Origin: CAVXZE01 sp963766175
GTDB taxonomy: Bacteria > Myxococcota_A > UBA9160 > UBA6930
Length of the DNA: 64,000 nucleotides
Direction of reading: 5' to 3'
Assembly (NCBI GenBank): GCA_963766175.1
Contig: CAVXZE010000016.1
Coordinates: 1-64,000, forward strand
The first letter of the stretch is position 1; the number at the start of each line of letters is the position of its first letter. Made by a program: the position numbers and the translations under genes. Positions 24,181-33,442 of this stretch are shown in pieces. The notes beneath the pieces were generated by a model. It did no database searches, was not told where the DNA came from, and worked only from the letters and a program-made list of their open reading frames with translations.

Positions 24181-27100
24181 ATGGCGCTGGGAGTGATCAG
24201 GCGACTCTGGCTGGCCGTCGCCGTCTCGGTGGCCCTGGCCGCCTGCGGCGGGGAGCCCCGATCGCTCGAGCCGGGCTGCCGGCTCGACCTGTTCGACTGT
24301 CTAGCGACCGCCCGCTTCGAGGGACTGGCGAGTAGCCTGCTGGAGAACCCTCCCGCACCAAGGGTGGAGACGCTCCTCTCTGTCGATTTCGAGGATGGAA
24401 CGCTCGGGGGGCTCGCTCCGTTCGGGGGAATCGGGGTGGATGCCGAGGCGGTCGAGAAGAAGGTCGCCATCGTGCCCGATGACGCGCAGGCCGGCGGCTC
24501 GAGCACCGTGCGACTCCGCGGCCCAGCGGATCACGGCGTGAGCCTCCGGACCGGTCCGATCCGCGTTTTTCCGGTGCGCACGTACGAGCTCTCCTACCGC
24601 GTCTCGAGCGGTGGCGTTTCGCGCCGCGGCGACGTCGAATCCGGAGGAGCCTCGATCATCCTATATCGGCTTGGCGCGGATCAATTCGATCGCGCTGCGG
24701 AGGTCCTGGCCGATCCCGAGCTGGAGCGGCGGGCGCGGCTTCGCCGGGGTCCCGCTTCCTTCTCGATCCCCGACCGCGGCAGCTCGAGGCCGTGGGCCCG
24801 CGTGAACGATCGCTTCTGGGTCGACCAGAACGCGACCCACATGGTGATCAGCTTCGATCTCAGTCGCGCCAGGGACGATCGCAAGCCGCATCAAGCTCTT
24901 GGCGAGATCGGGTTCGACGATATCCGGCTCACCGCGATCCACGAGCCAATCCAGAGGCGGTTCCAGTCACTGGACCAGGGCGCCGGAAAGCCGCATCCCC
25001 TGAAGGTCGCCCTCGAGCTCCCCCACCCAGCCCACTTCACGGCGACGGAGCTGCGCTACGCGATCTACGCTCCAGCTCCTTCCACCCTGCACTTCGACGT
25101 GAATGTCCCCGAGAGCGCGGTGCTCTCCTTTGGCTACGGCTTGACTCCGGCCGCTCAGGCGCGGGGCGCGAAGGCCCCTCTATCCTTCGCAGTGGAAGCG
25201 ACCACTGCACAGGGAGAGACGGTCGCTCTCTATCGGGACACCTCCCCGGGTTCACGCGGCGGACGAAAGGGCTGGTACGACGCCGAGGTGGAGCTCGATC
25301 GGTTCGCCGGCCAGCGCATCACGATCAGCCTGGTGACGCGCGGGCGGGAGATGAAGGGCTCGCCGTCCGGAGCGCTGAAGCGCTTGCCAGAGGCCGGCAT
25401 GGTGTGGAGCCAGCCGCGCATCTCCAGCCGCCGCGACTCGGGCAAGACCGTGGTGCTGCTTGTCTTCGACACCGTCTCCGCCAGATACACGTCGCTCTAC
25501 GGATACGAGCGTGAGACGACACCCCACCTCGCTGCCATCGCGAGCAAGGGCGTGACCTATCGACGCGCGGTCGCTCCCTCTTCCTGGACGCTTCCTTCCT
25601 TCGCGTCGATGTTCACCGGCCTGGAGCCGGCCGAACACCGGGCGGGAGAGAGAGCGTCGACGAATGCGGCAGAGAAGAGTCCCCTGGCGGCGCGGGCTCT
25701 CACCATCGCCGAGCGACTGCGCTCCGCGGGCTGGGAGACCCGTGCATGGATCAACAACCCGTACCTGACCCGCGCCTACGGTTTGCACCAGGGCTTCTCG
25801 ACCTTCATCGACTACGGGACCCGAAGCACCGAGAACGCCTCGGACGCAGCGGTGGAGGACGTCGTCACCCACCTCTCGAAGCCGCGCAGCCACGACCGCT
25901 TCTTCTTCGTTCACCTGATGGATCCCCACGGGCCCTATATGCCCAACCCGGCGTTCATCGAGCGGTTTGTGCAGCGATCCCGGGGCGGGGAGATCCGCGG
26001 GAAGCAGGGCTTCGACCTGTTCCGTGCCGTGGTCATGCACCAGTTGGAGCTCAACGCGGAGGAGCGAGCCGCGTATCGCGAGCTGTACGATGCGGTGCTG
26101 GCCTATGCCGACTCCCAGCTGGGAAGGATCTTCGAGGCCTTCCGGAGCACCGAGCAGCCGGGCCGCTCCCTGCTGTTGATCACCGCGGATCACGGGGAGG
26201 AATTCTGGGAACACGAAGCCTACGAACACGGGCACTCCCTCTACGATGAGCTGCTGGCGGTGCCCCTGGTCGTCTACGCGCCGGGTCTCACAGGATCTGG
26301 AGAGGAGGTCCTCGAAGCCGTGGCCGTCAGCGACATCGCGCCGACCGTCCTGGAGTTCGCGGGCTTGGAGACTCCAAAGACTTGGAGAGCGCGGTCTCTG
26401 TTTCCCCGGGCCGCCGGATGCGCGAGGCGGGGCGACCGCGCACTGGTGGCGAGCAGTCTGCTCTACGGCATCGATCGATTCGCGATCGAACGCGGCGGCT
26501 ACAAGTACATCTACAACTCGAGTGGGACGGGATCCGGCTCGCCGCGCTCGCCCCTCCCCGCCCAGAATCACCAGCTATACGATCTCCGCGAGGATCCCGA
26601 GGAGACCTCGAACCTCTTTGCGCAAGAGCTGGAACGAGGTCTCGCGTTGCACGACGAGCTGGCGGAGCACGTCGTGCGCTCGCAGGCAGGCCGTTACCTG
26701 CTCTATTTCGACGCGGGCCCCGCAGCGGCCGATCCGGAGCTCAGCGGATCATTCGAGCTGGTGAGCGGAAGTACCTGGGAGCGCCGCGTGCGCGACTTTC
26801 TCTGGCCCGCTTCGGACGGCAGGTCGGGGAGACTCTCGCTTCGCTTCGGCAAGGGCGGCGGCGTGGTCCGTTTCACACTGAAGGCGCCGAAGGCGCTGCT
26901 GGGGTTCGGGGTCGAGACGGGCGAGGGCCCGGTGATCGCGGAGCTCGAGCTGAATGGAAGCCCGGTGCCCACTTCGTTGATCTCGCTGGGGCGCAGCGGG
27001 GCGCATCCGGGAGGTCGTCCCTTTGTCGTCCCCGACACAGAGGAGGAACGGCTCCCCCCGGCCGAGTTCAACGAGAAGAAGCTCGGGCGTCCGACCAAGA

Positions 27101-27228
27101 ACGGGGCGCGAATCGTCGTCGTGCGGCTCGAGGACAGCCTCCTGGCGACGGACGTCGATTCCGGATCGGGACCCGGCGAAGAGCTCGAGCGGCAGCTGAA
27201 GGCGCTCGGATACGTGAACGAACCGTGA
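24181..27228 (+). CDS. Sulfatase/alkaline-phosphatase-superfamily lipoprotein
   Basis: 1015 residues from the ATG at 24181. A lipoprotein signal ends in LAACGG. Residues about 60-410 form two beta-rich carbohydrate-binding-like modules. The sulfatase-type domain runs from about 420 (VVLLVFDTVSARYTSLYGY, the metal-binding Asp) through SSWTLPSFASMFTG (about 466) to HLMDPHGPY and ITADHGEEFWEHEAYEHGHSLYDE (about 575-685). The nucleophile loop reads Trp-Thr-Leu-Pro-Ser, not Cys-x-Pro-x-Arg, so it is not a formylglycine sulfatase as normally understood and may act with Thr as a phospho- or sulfo-transferase. A further beta domain ends the protein. It is probably anchored in the envelope, acting on surface glycans. 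Confidence 0.8.
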   Translation: MALGVIRRLWLAVAVSVALAACGGEPRSLEPGCRLDLFDCLATARFEGLASSLLENPPAPRVETLLSVDFEDGTLGGLAPFGGIGVDAEAVEKKVAIVPDDAQAGGSSTVRLRGPADHGVSLRTGPIRVFPVRTYELSYRVSSGGVSRRGDVESGGASIILYRLGADQFDRAAEVLADPELERRARLRRGPASFSIPDRGSSRPWARVNDRFWVDQNATHMVISFDLSRARDDRKPHQALGEIGFDDIRLTAIHEPIQRRFQSLDQGAGKPHPLKVALELPHPAHFTATELRYAIYAPAPSTLHFDVNVPESAVLSFGYGLTPAAQARGAKAPLSFAVEATTAQGETVALYRDTSPGSRGGRKGWYDAEVELDRFAGQRITISLVTRGREMKGSPSGALKRLPEAGMVWSQPRISSRRDSGKTVVLLVFDTVSARYTSLYGYERETTPHLAAIASKGVTYRRAVAPSSWTLPSFASMFTGLEPAEHRAGERASTNAAEKSPLAARALTIAERLRSAGWETRAWINNPYLTRAYGLHQGFSTFIDYGTRSTENASDAAVEDVVTHLSKPRSHDRFFFVHLMDPHGPYMPNPAFIERFVQRSRGGEIRGKQGFDLFRAVVMHQLELNAEERAAYRELYDAVLAYADSQLGRIFEAFRSTEQPGRSLLLITADHGEEFWEHEAYEHGHSLYDELLAVPLVVYAPGLTGSGEEVLEAVAVSDIAPTVLEFAGLETPKTWRARSLFPRAAGCARRGDRALVASSLLYGIDRFAIERGGYKYIYNSSGTGSGSPRSPLPAQNHQLYDLREDPEETSNLFAQELERGLALHDELAEHVVRSQAGRYLLYFDAGPAAADPELSGSFELVSGSTWERRVRDFLWPASDGRSGRLSLRFGKGGGVVRFTLKAPKALLGFGVETGEGPVIAELELNGSPVPTSLISLGRSGAHPGGRPFVVPDTEEERLPPAEFNEKKLGRPTKNGARIVVVRLEDSLLATDVDSGSGPGEELERQLKALGYVNEP

Positions 27229-28127
27229 ATCGCAGGCACCTGGTCTTTGCCCTCGTCGCGACGCTGGTCGCGGCCTTCTTCGCCGCCGCTGCGTCGCTCG
27301 CCGCCTGGCCGCTCGCGAGCTACTTCCTGGAACATCCAGAGCACTTCTCCAGGAGGATGTCGCAGGCTTCCTCGCTGGGCGACTCGGAGCCCCTCCGGGC
27401 GCTGGCCCATAACTTCTCGTGGACGCTCTCACAGCTCTTCCGGGAGGGGAGCACGATTCCGAGGCACAACCTGACCGGGAACCCGCAGGTCTTCTGGCCG
27501 ATTTCCGTTCTGCTGGGGCTGGGACTCATTCTCCACGGTCACGCTGCGATTCGCGCGCGACTGCGCGGGACCGCGGAGACGCGATGGCTCCGCCCCGCAT
27601 TGCGGTGCTGCTGCTGGCCTGGCTACTGATTGGCCTGATCCCCGCCGTCCTCGCCCGGCCGGGAGCGACCCGCTACCTGCTGTCGGCGACGCCGATCTTC
27701 GTCTTCGCAGGAGTTGGCGCAGCGGCTCTATACCGGCGCGCCGCCGCACTCAAATCCCGGCCGCTACGACGCGCGCTTCTTTTTCTTGGCCGCCGCCGCG
27801 CTGCTGCTGTTGGCCGGGCGCACCTACCGCTTCTACTTCCACGAATGGGCTTCAGACGCGAGAACCCGGTATGGATTTCAGGCGCACGTGACCGAGCTGG
27901 CGCGGTTCCTCGAGGCACTTCCTCCGCACCGGCGCAAGGTGGTCGTGCGCGCGGAGCGAGGGGCCTACCTGCCCGCCCGCGCGGTCAGGTTCCTGACCCG
28001 GAGCTATTCCCGGGAGACCGAGAGGTCCACCAACCTGCGCTTTGTCGATGCAGAGAAGCTCTCGGTGGAGCCCGGCAGCATCGTGGTGCACCTCGACCGG
28101 AAGCGTTGGTGGATCCAGGAGGAGTAG
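27225..28127 (+). pseudogene. GT-C (PMT/ArnT-like) C-terminal part, twice frameshifted
   Basis: Reading begins by GTGA overlap with the sulfatase stop. The first frame (to about 27600) has hydrophobic helices and the loop YFLEHPEHFSRRM...NFSWTLSQLFREG...RHNLTGNPQVF, typical of the region after the catalytic part of GT39/ArnT-like membrane enzymes. The helices AVLLLAWLLIGLIPAVLARPGATRYLLSATPIFVF then continue in a second frame, and from about 27760 the first frame resumes (YDARFFFLAAAALLLLAGRTYRFYF) to the stop at 28127. The catalytic N-terminal half is absent. So the gene is a truncated relic with two shifts, unless both are assembly errors. Confidence 0.65.
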
Positions 28128-28189
28128 CGCCGTCCCCGGTTCCGCGGTCGACTTCCCGACTACGCCTCCAAGACTCCGTAATCCGGCAT

Positions 28190-28999
28190 CTACACCAGAG
28201 GTTTGCTCCGAACGTCCCGGCGGGCTACTGCGATGTATCCCAATCCCGGTTTGTCAGCGGGGAGAAGTCGATCGCATAGCAGGGACGCCCAGAATAGGGG
28301 ATAGAAGCTTGTGACGGTCAACACCCTTGATCGAAACAGGCGGTGATTCGCTTGCCACGCCCATTCGCCAAATCGCGAACGCAGGTAGCTCCTGCAGCTC
28401 AGAGGCGATACGTGGTGTTCTCTCAGAAGCGAAAGCAGACTCTCCGACGTGTAGCCCGGCCGGGCGTGGCCGAACTCGTCTTCGTAGGCGTGAGCGATCG
28501 ATTGCTCGGAAGGCACCGTGATCACCAGAACTCCCCCCGGACGGAGGACACGGGCGAGTTCTGACACGGCCCGTCGGTCGTCTTCGACGTGCTCGAGGAC
28601 TTCCGCGCAGAGGACCTTGTCGAAGGACGAGTCGCGAAACGGCAGGTCGCAGACGGTGGCGAGCTGGGGGGCCAGGCTTTGGCCCCGTGAGCGTCCCAGT
28701 AGTCTCAGGGTCTCGATCTTCGCCGGATCGCTATCAATCGCGGTGACTCTGTATCCCTGTCGGGCCAGGGTGAGGCTGGTGACACCGGGGCCACAACCCG
28801 CGTCGAGGATTTCCTCTCCCGGGTGGCTGGTCAGAGCAGACATTACACCCCGGGCCCGGACTCTCGCTCCGAGATGGGGAATTCCCACGATCCTGAGGAC
28901 CAGGTTCTGAAGCCAGCTTCCTCCCACCGTTGCCGCCACGCCATCGGCGGTTCGCAGTCGAGTCGGCCTCTCCTGTGCCAGCACATCCCCAAAAGGCAT
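28190..28999 (-). CDS. Class I SAM-dependent methyltransferase
   Basis: 269 residues from the ATG at 28999. Motif I EEILDAGCGPGVTSL is followed by TAIDSDPAKIETL, the DLPFRDSSFDKVLCAEVLEHVEDD acidic/motif IV segment and LRPGGVLVITVPSE, all textbook for the UbiE/Methyltransf_11 type. The C-terminal 70 residues are Arg/Leu-rich with a weak hydrophobic patch, compatible with membrane association. It is divergent from the GT2 gene at 29171, and the pair may share a regulatory region. The target is unknown; lipid or lipid-linked sugar fits the locus. Longer open reading beyond 28999 is shadow sequence. Confidence 0.8.
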   Translation of the reverse strand: MPFGDVLAQERPTRLRTADGVAATVGGSWLQNLVLRIVGIPHLGARVRARGVMSALTSHPGEEILDAGCGPGVTSLTLARQGYRVTAIDSDPAKIETLRLLGRSRGQSLAPQLATVCDLPFRDSSFDKVLCAEVLEHVEDDRRAVSELARVLRPGGVLVITVPSEQSIAHAYEDEFGHARPGYTSESLLSLLREHHVSPLSCRSYLRSRFGEWAWQANHRLFRSRVLTVTSFYPLFWASLLCDRLLPADKPGLGYIAVARRDVRSKPLV

Positions 29000-29170
29000 T
29001 CGCACCTCGAGTCCTCGCCCCACCCTATCCGCGGGAGCTCGAAGTCCCTGGGTACCCGACCAAGTCCAGCTCGTCAAAGTCCCCCGGGTAGAGCTGGAGC
29101 TGCCGGCACCGCGACGTCCCGTGAGCGCTATCGTATGCGGGGAGCGGTGTCCAGCGAGCGGAGACACGGT

Positions 29171-30139
29171 ATGAACTACAGCGTCGTGATTCCCGCGTAT
29201 AACGAGGCAGACTGCGTGGAGGAGCTGTACCAGGAGGTGATCTCCGCGCTCGAGCCTCGCAGGGAGACCTTCGAGATCCTGTTCGTCGACGACGGCTCGA
29301 CCGATGGTACCGGCGAGAGGCTCGCCGAGCTCGAGCGGCGTGACGGGCGCGTGCGGCTGATCCGCTTCGTGCGGAACTTCGGGAAGTCCGCCGCCTACTC
29401 GGCCGCCTTCAGAGCCGCGCAGGGGGAGGTCGTCGTCACGCTCGACGCCGACCTTCAGGACGATCCCGCCGAGGTCTCCAGGCTGCTGGCCAAGCTCGAC
29501 GAGGGCAATGACCTCGTCGTGGGATGGAAGATGCACCGGCTGGAGAACGAACCCCGCAAGACCATCCCCTCCCGGGTCTTCAATGCGCTGGTGCGCTGGA
29601 CCTTCGGCCTGGAGCTGCGCGACTCCAACAGCGGCTCCCGGGTCATGCGCCGCGCGGTGGCGCAGAGCCTCAATCTCTACGGCGACATGTACCGCTTCAT
29701 CCCGCAGCTCGCCTTCTCGAAGGGGTTCCGTGTGGCCGAGGAGGGGGTTTCGCATCGCAAGCGGAGGTACGGAGAGAGCAAGTACGGTCCCAGACGCTTT
29801 TGGACGGGGCTCCTGGACCTGCTCACCGTGCGGTTCATCACCCGGTTTTCGCAGAGACCGCTGCACTTCCTGGCCACGATGGGGCTCTTTCCCTTCGCCC
29901 TGGGGGTCCTGCTCGAGGCCTACGTGCTGATTTTGAAGCTGACGGGCGAGACCTTCCAGACCCACATCGCTGCCATCGTCATCGGCGTCATGCTGATGCT
30001 GCTGGGCTTTCAGTGCATCGTCACCGGCCTTCTCGGCGAGATGCTGAGCGCGCAGAGACCGGAGGCTCACTACATCGTCGCGGAGCGTTCCGCTGAGACC
30101 GCGCGGGGCCCGAGCGAAGACGAGGCGGCGGACGGCTGA
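29171..30139 (+). CDS. GT2 dolichyl-phosphate-mannose/ArnC-type synthase with membrane anchor
   Basis: 322 residues. The GT-A domain has SVVIPAYNEADC (start), ILFVDDGSTDGT and the DxD-containing VVTLDADLQDDP. The RNFGKSAAYSAAF helix and QDDPAEV are typical of polyprenyl-phosphate glycosyltransferases of the DPM1/ArnC/GtrB group. Two transmembrane helices (about 232-257 and 268-294) anchor the C-terminus. It probably charges a polyprenyl phosphate with mannose or glucose, feeding the PMT enzyme encoded convergently at 30188. The ATG at 29171 begins the homologous sequence. Confidence 0.88.
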   Translation: MNYSVVIPAYNEADCVEELYQEVISALEPRRETFEILFVDDGSTDGTGERLAELERRDGRVRLIRFVRNFGKSAAYSAAFRAAQGEVVVTLDADLQDDPAEVSRLLAKLDEGNDLVVGWKMHRLENEPRKTIPSRVFNALVRWTFGLELRDSNSGSRVMRRAVAQSLNLYGDMYRFIPQLAFSKGFRVAEEGVSHRKRRYGESKYGPRRFWTGLLDLLTVRFITRFSQRPLHFLATMGLFPFALGVLLEAYVLILKLTGETFQTHIAAIVIGVMLMLLGFQCIVTGLLGEMLSAQRPEAHYIVAERSAETARGPSEDEAADG

Positions 30140-30187
30140 GCGGCTTGGTAGTGGATACCGACGTCCCTCAGCGGCCCGCTTCGCCAC

Positions 30188-31537
30188 TCACCTCGAGAGC
30201 AGATGGAGCACACTGCGCTGGTACTCGGGAGCGTGGACGTAGGCGAAGGTGAACGGACTGATCGCGAGGAAGCCGACCACGAGCGCGGCGATCACCGCAA
30301 AGAAGCTCCAGCGCTGTGCGGTCCAGGTCCCCACTCTGGTCCAACGCACGTGGTCGAGCCAGAGAAGGACGGCGCACAGGCCGAAGAGGAGCGGCGTCAG
30401 GTAGTGGTAGAGGAAGAGTACGCGCGGGACCAACACAAGCGGGAGGAACGCCATCAGGTATCCCGCGAGGGGAATCCACAGCCGAGCTGGGGAAAGCTTC
30501 GCCGCGTGCGGTAGCTCGAGATCGGTCGCCCTCAGCAGGACGAGATTCGCAGTGACCACGACGAAGCCGAGAGAAGATCCCCACCACAGGAGCGGGTTGC
30601 CGAGAAAGTAGAGCGTTGTCTTCGAGCCGCTCCAGTAGAAGATCGGCCGGAGCATCAGCGGCCAGCTCCACCAGGCGCTCGAGTCCGGATGCGGCGCCGC
30701 CAGTCCATAGTTCACGCCGAACATGACGCGGTGGAGGTGGACGGTGTCGGAGAGAAAATCCCCGCTCGGGATGGCGAAGGAGTAGCCGTAGCCGGGCTCC
30801 GTCAGCAGCGCGAAGTGGAGGGCCCAGCCGCCGGCGTATACGGCGATGGCGCCGGAGAGGACCCACACGCTGTGGCTGGCCGCTACCCGGAAGCGCTTCC
30901 AGGTAGGCCTTCGGAGGAATTCCACGGCGATACAGAGGCCGATCAACCCGATGGCGACGAGGCCGGTGAACTTGCTGCCGACGGCCAGACCCGCGAGAAA
31001 GCCGGCGAGGAGCGCGAAGCCGGTGCGCCGAACACGGTTGGCGCTGTTCGCGGCGGCGAGATAGCAGAGGAGGGCTCCGAAAATGGAGACGAGGAGGATC
31101 CCGTCCAATGCGATGACGCGCGTCTGGAGGAGCAGACCGTTGTCGAGCAGGATGGCGAGACCGGTCAGGAAGGCGGCCATCGGCGAGGCGCCCAGCTGCA
31201 GCATCAGGCCGAAAAGGACCACGGGGATCAGAATGCCCGCCAGGGCGGGTACCAGGCGGAGAAGGGCGGGCGAGACCCGGGTGTAGGGCTCTCCCAGCTT
31301 CTCGAAGGACTGGTCGCCGCGGTATCCCCCCAACGCGGCGACGCCAGCGATCAGGAGCTTGGCATGGGGGGGATGAATGTCGAAGAAATACTCCCCGCTT
31401 CCGCAGTAGGCGCTGGCGAAGCCGCCAAAGTGAACCTCGTCGAAGACGACCTTCTGAGGCTCGCCGAGCCTGAAGAGATGCAATGCCGCTCCGAGCGTCA
31501 GCAGGATCAGCAGCAATCTCGTGTTGTGGCTGGGCAT
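30188..31537 (-). CDS. PMT-family (GT39) protein mannosyltransferase-like
   Basis: 449 residues with about ten transmembrane helices. Both loop-1 hallmarks are present: VVFDEVHFGGF (residues 30-40, with the catalytic Asp-Glu pair) and FFDIHPPHAKLL (about 51-62). The C-terminal four-helix block and a RVLFLYHYLTPL segment match PMT_4TMC. The reaction is transfer of a sugar from polyprenyl-phosphate-sugar to a protein Ser/Thr on the outer face of the membrane. It lacks the MIR domain of eukaryotic enzymes and is shorter than actinobacterial Pmt. The GT2 at 29171 is a good donor-synthesis partner. It is divergent from the 31658 gene. Confidence 0.88.
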   Translation of the reverse strand: MPSHNTRLLLILLTLGAALHLFRLGEPQKVVFDEVHFGGFASAYCGSGEYFFDIHPPHAKLLIAGVAALGGYRGDQSFEKLGEPYTRVSPALLRLVPALAGILIPVVLFGLMLQLGASPMAAFLTGLAILLDNGLLLQTRVIALDGILLVSIFGALLCYLAAANSANRVRRTGFALLAGFLAGLAVGSKFTGLVAIGLIGLCIAVEFLRRPTWKRFRVAASHSVWVLSGAIAVYAGGWALHFALLTEPGYGYSFAIPSGDFLSDTVHLHRVMFGVNYGLAAPHPDSSAWWSWPLMLRPIFYWSGSKTTLYFLGNPLLWWGSSLGFVVVTANLVLLRATDLELPHAAKLSPARLWIPLAGYLMAFLPLVLVPRVLFLYHYLTPLLFGLCAVLLWLDHVRWTRVGTWTAQRWSFFAVIAALVVGFLAISPFTFAYVHAPEYQRSVLHLLSR

Positions 31538-31657
31538 GAGTGCGTCCGGTCATCGAGTGAAGATTCGCATGATACCAGGCGCTCGCAGGAGCACATGGCC
31601 CAGACCTTCGCCGGCTGGTCTTCCTGGTCTGGTCGGCCAGGCCGCTGCCTCGCCGCG

Positions 31658-33442
31658 GTGTCGGGGAAGTCGGAGCCGGCCCCGAAATGTTGTACCCTGA
31701 GCGTCGCATCGCAGCCGGCGGGTACCGATATCACGGACCCGGGGGGATATACCGTCATCGATCGATCGAGGCAGGGGACGGGTTTCGCACCCGGGCTGGT
31801 GTTCGTTCTGGCGACGTGGGGCCTCTACTTCTGCCTGCTCTGGCCGCGGATGCTCTTCGAGCGCAGCGATGGGCTCTACGCGGGATGGCGCACCGTATGG
31901 GCGGACTGGGCCGTTCACTTCAGCTACGCCAACGTCTTCGCTTACTGGCCCATCGGGGATTGGTTCTCGATCAACCCGGTCTTCGCCACCGCGGGTTTCG
32001 CGTATCCCTTCCTGGCGGATGCGATCTCCGGGCTCCTGATGCGGGCCGGGATGGAGCTGGTCTGGGCCTTCGTCCTGCCCTCCATCGCGGCCTCCCTGGC
32101 CCTGGTCAGCCTTCTCTTCCTCTTCTACGCGCTGCTTCTCGGCTCCTCGCGAGCGGCGGTGCTCGCGTCGACGCTCTTCTTCACCAATGGCGGCGCCGGA
32201 TTCCTGCAATTCGCGGCCGACCTGGCGCACAAGCCCTCGCTGCGGCTGTTGAGTCTGCCTCCGCGCGAGTACACCTACCTGCCGCAACACGGGATCGAGT
32301 GGATCAACATCATCTCGTCCGAGATCCTTCCCCAACGAGCACTGCTGCTTGGAGTCCCGCTGGCGCTCCTGGTGTTGATCAGCGTCTGGCGGTGGCGCCG
32401 GCGCGGCTTCGAGAACGTCTCCAATGCCAAGCTCGCCGCCTTGGGTGTCCTCGCCAGCTTCCTCCTGGTCACGCACGCCCACTCGTATCTGGCGCTGGTC
32501 CTGCTCTGTGGGATGCTCTTCCTCTCCGACCTCTCCCACTATCGGAGGTGGCTGGTGTTCGCCGCTGCCGCGGCGTTGTCCTCGCTGGTTCTCCTGGCAC
32601 TCTTCTACGACCAGGCGGGCACCGCCGGCTTCATCCGCTGGCAGCCCGGATGGCTCGCGAATCCGACCTACGGGAAACACGGTCCGCTGTGGCTCTTTCT
32701 GTGGCTCAACTGGGGAGTCTTCCTCCCCATTGCAGTCGTCTCGATCATCCGGTTCCGCTACTACCGCGATCCCCTGGTGATCGGGGGCGTCCTCCTGTTC
32801 GTCGCGTGTTTTCTGTTCCGCTTCCAGCCGTACGCGTGGGACAACACCAAGCTACTCACCTGGGCTCATCTTCTGCTCTGCATTCCCGTCGCGCGCTACC
32901 TTCAGCATCTGTGGTCGAAGAGGCGCGCCGTCTCGCGGTGTCTGGCGGCGATTCTCTTCCTCTTTACCACCGCTTCGGGCTTCCTCGAGGTCTGGCGCCT
33001 GACACGCACTCCGGAGATCGCGGTCCGCATGTGGTCGAACCAGGAGATCGCGCTGGCGGAAGCCTTCCGCTCGGTCTCCGACCCCCTCTCGCTGGTCCTG
33101 TGCTCGGACCACCACCACCATTGGGTGACACCGCTCGGCGGACGGCCCATCCTTCTGGGCTACCGTGGCTGGCTCGCGAGCTACGGCATCGATTACTCGG
33201 CCGTAGAGAGGGACGTCCGGGCGATGCTGCAGGGGGGGCCCCGAGCGGCGGAGCTGATGGAGCGCTACGGCGTGGAGTTCGCGGTCATCGGGAGGAGCGA
33301 GCTGAGGGACTTCGGCGCGGCCGAGAGGTACTTTCGCGAGCACCATGAGCTGATCCTCGAGGAGGCGGGCTACGCGGTCTTCGCGATCCGGGGCGCGGTG
33401 ACGAGAGGGAAGCCAGGGGAAGCAGGGGGAGCGGAGAAGTGA
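31658..33442 (+). CDS. Large polytopic membrane protein, GT-C-like
   Basis: About 594 residues if started at GTG 31658; an ATG at 31595 is also in frame and the true start is uncertain. Around twelve hydrophobic helices are followed by a soluble C-terminal stretch of about 110 residues (after SLVLCSDHHHHWVTPLGGRPILLGYRGW). The first extramembrane loop has DWAVHFSYANVFAYWP and DWFSINPVF, acidic positions as in GT-C glycosyltransferases, and the C-terminal soluble part is like those of DUF2298/YfhO-type enzymes. It probably adds a sugar to a lipid, polymer or protein outside the membrane. It overlaps the next gene by GTGA, so the two form an operon. Confidence 0.7.
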   Translation: MSGKSEPAPKCCTLSVASQPAGTDITDPGGYTVIDRSRQGTGFAPGLVFVLATWGLYFCLLWPRMLFERSDGLYAGWRTVWADWAVHFSYANVFAYWPIGDWFSINPVFATAGFAYPFLADAISGLLMRAGMELVWAFVLPSIAASLALVSLLFLFYALLLGSSRAAVLASTLFFTNGGAGFLQFAADLAHKPSLRLLSLPPREYTYLPQHGIEWINIISSEILPQRALLLGVPLALLVLISVWRWRRRGFENVSNAKLAALGVLASFLLVTHAHSYLALVLLCGMLFLSDLSHYRRWLVFAAAAALSSLVLLALFYDQAGTAGFIRWQPGWLANPTYGKHGPLWLFLWLNWGVFLPIAVVSIIRFRYYRDPLVIGGVLLFVACFLFRFQPYAWDNTKLLTWAHLLLCIPVARYLQHLWSKRRAVSRCLAAILFLFTTASGFLEVWRLTRTPEIAVRMWSNQEIALAEAFRSVSDPLSLVLCSDHHHHWVTPLGGRPILLGYRGWLASYGIDYSAVERDVRAMLQGGPRAAELMERYGVEFAVIGRSELRDFGAAERYFREHHELILEEAGYAVFAIRGAVTRGKPGEAGGAEK

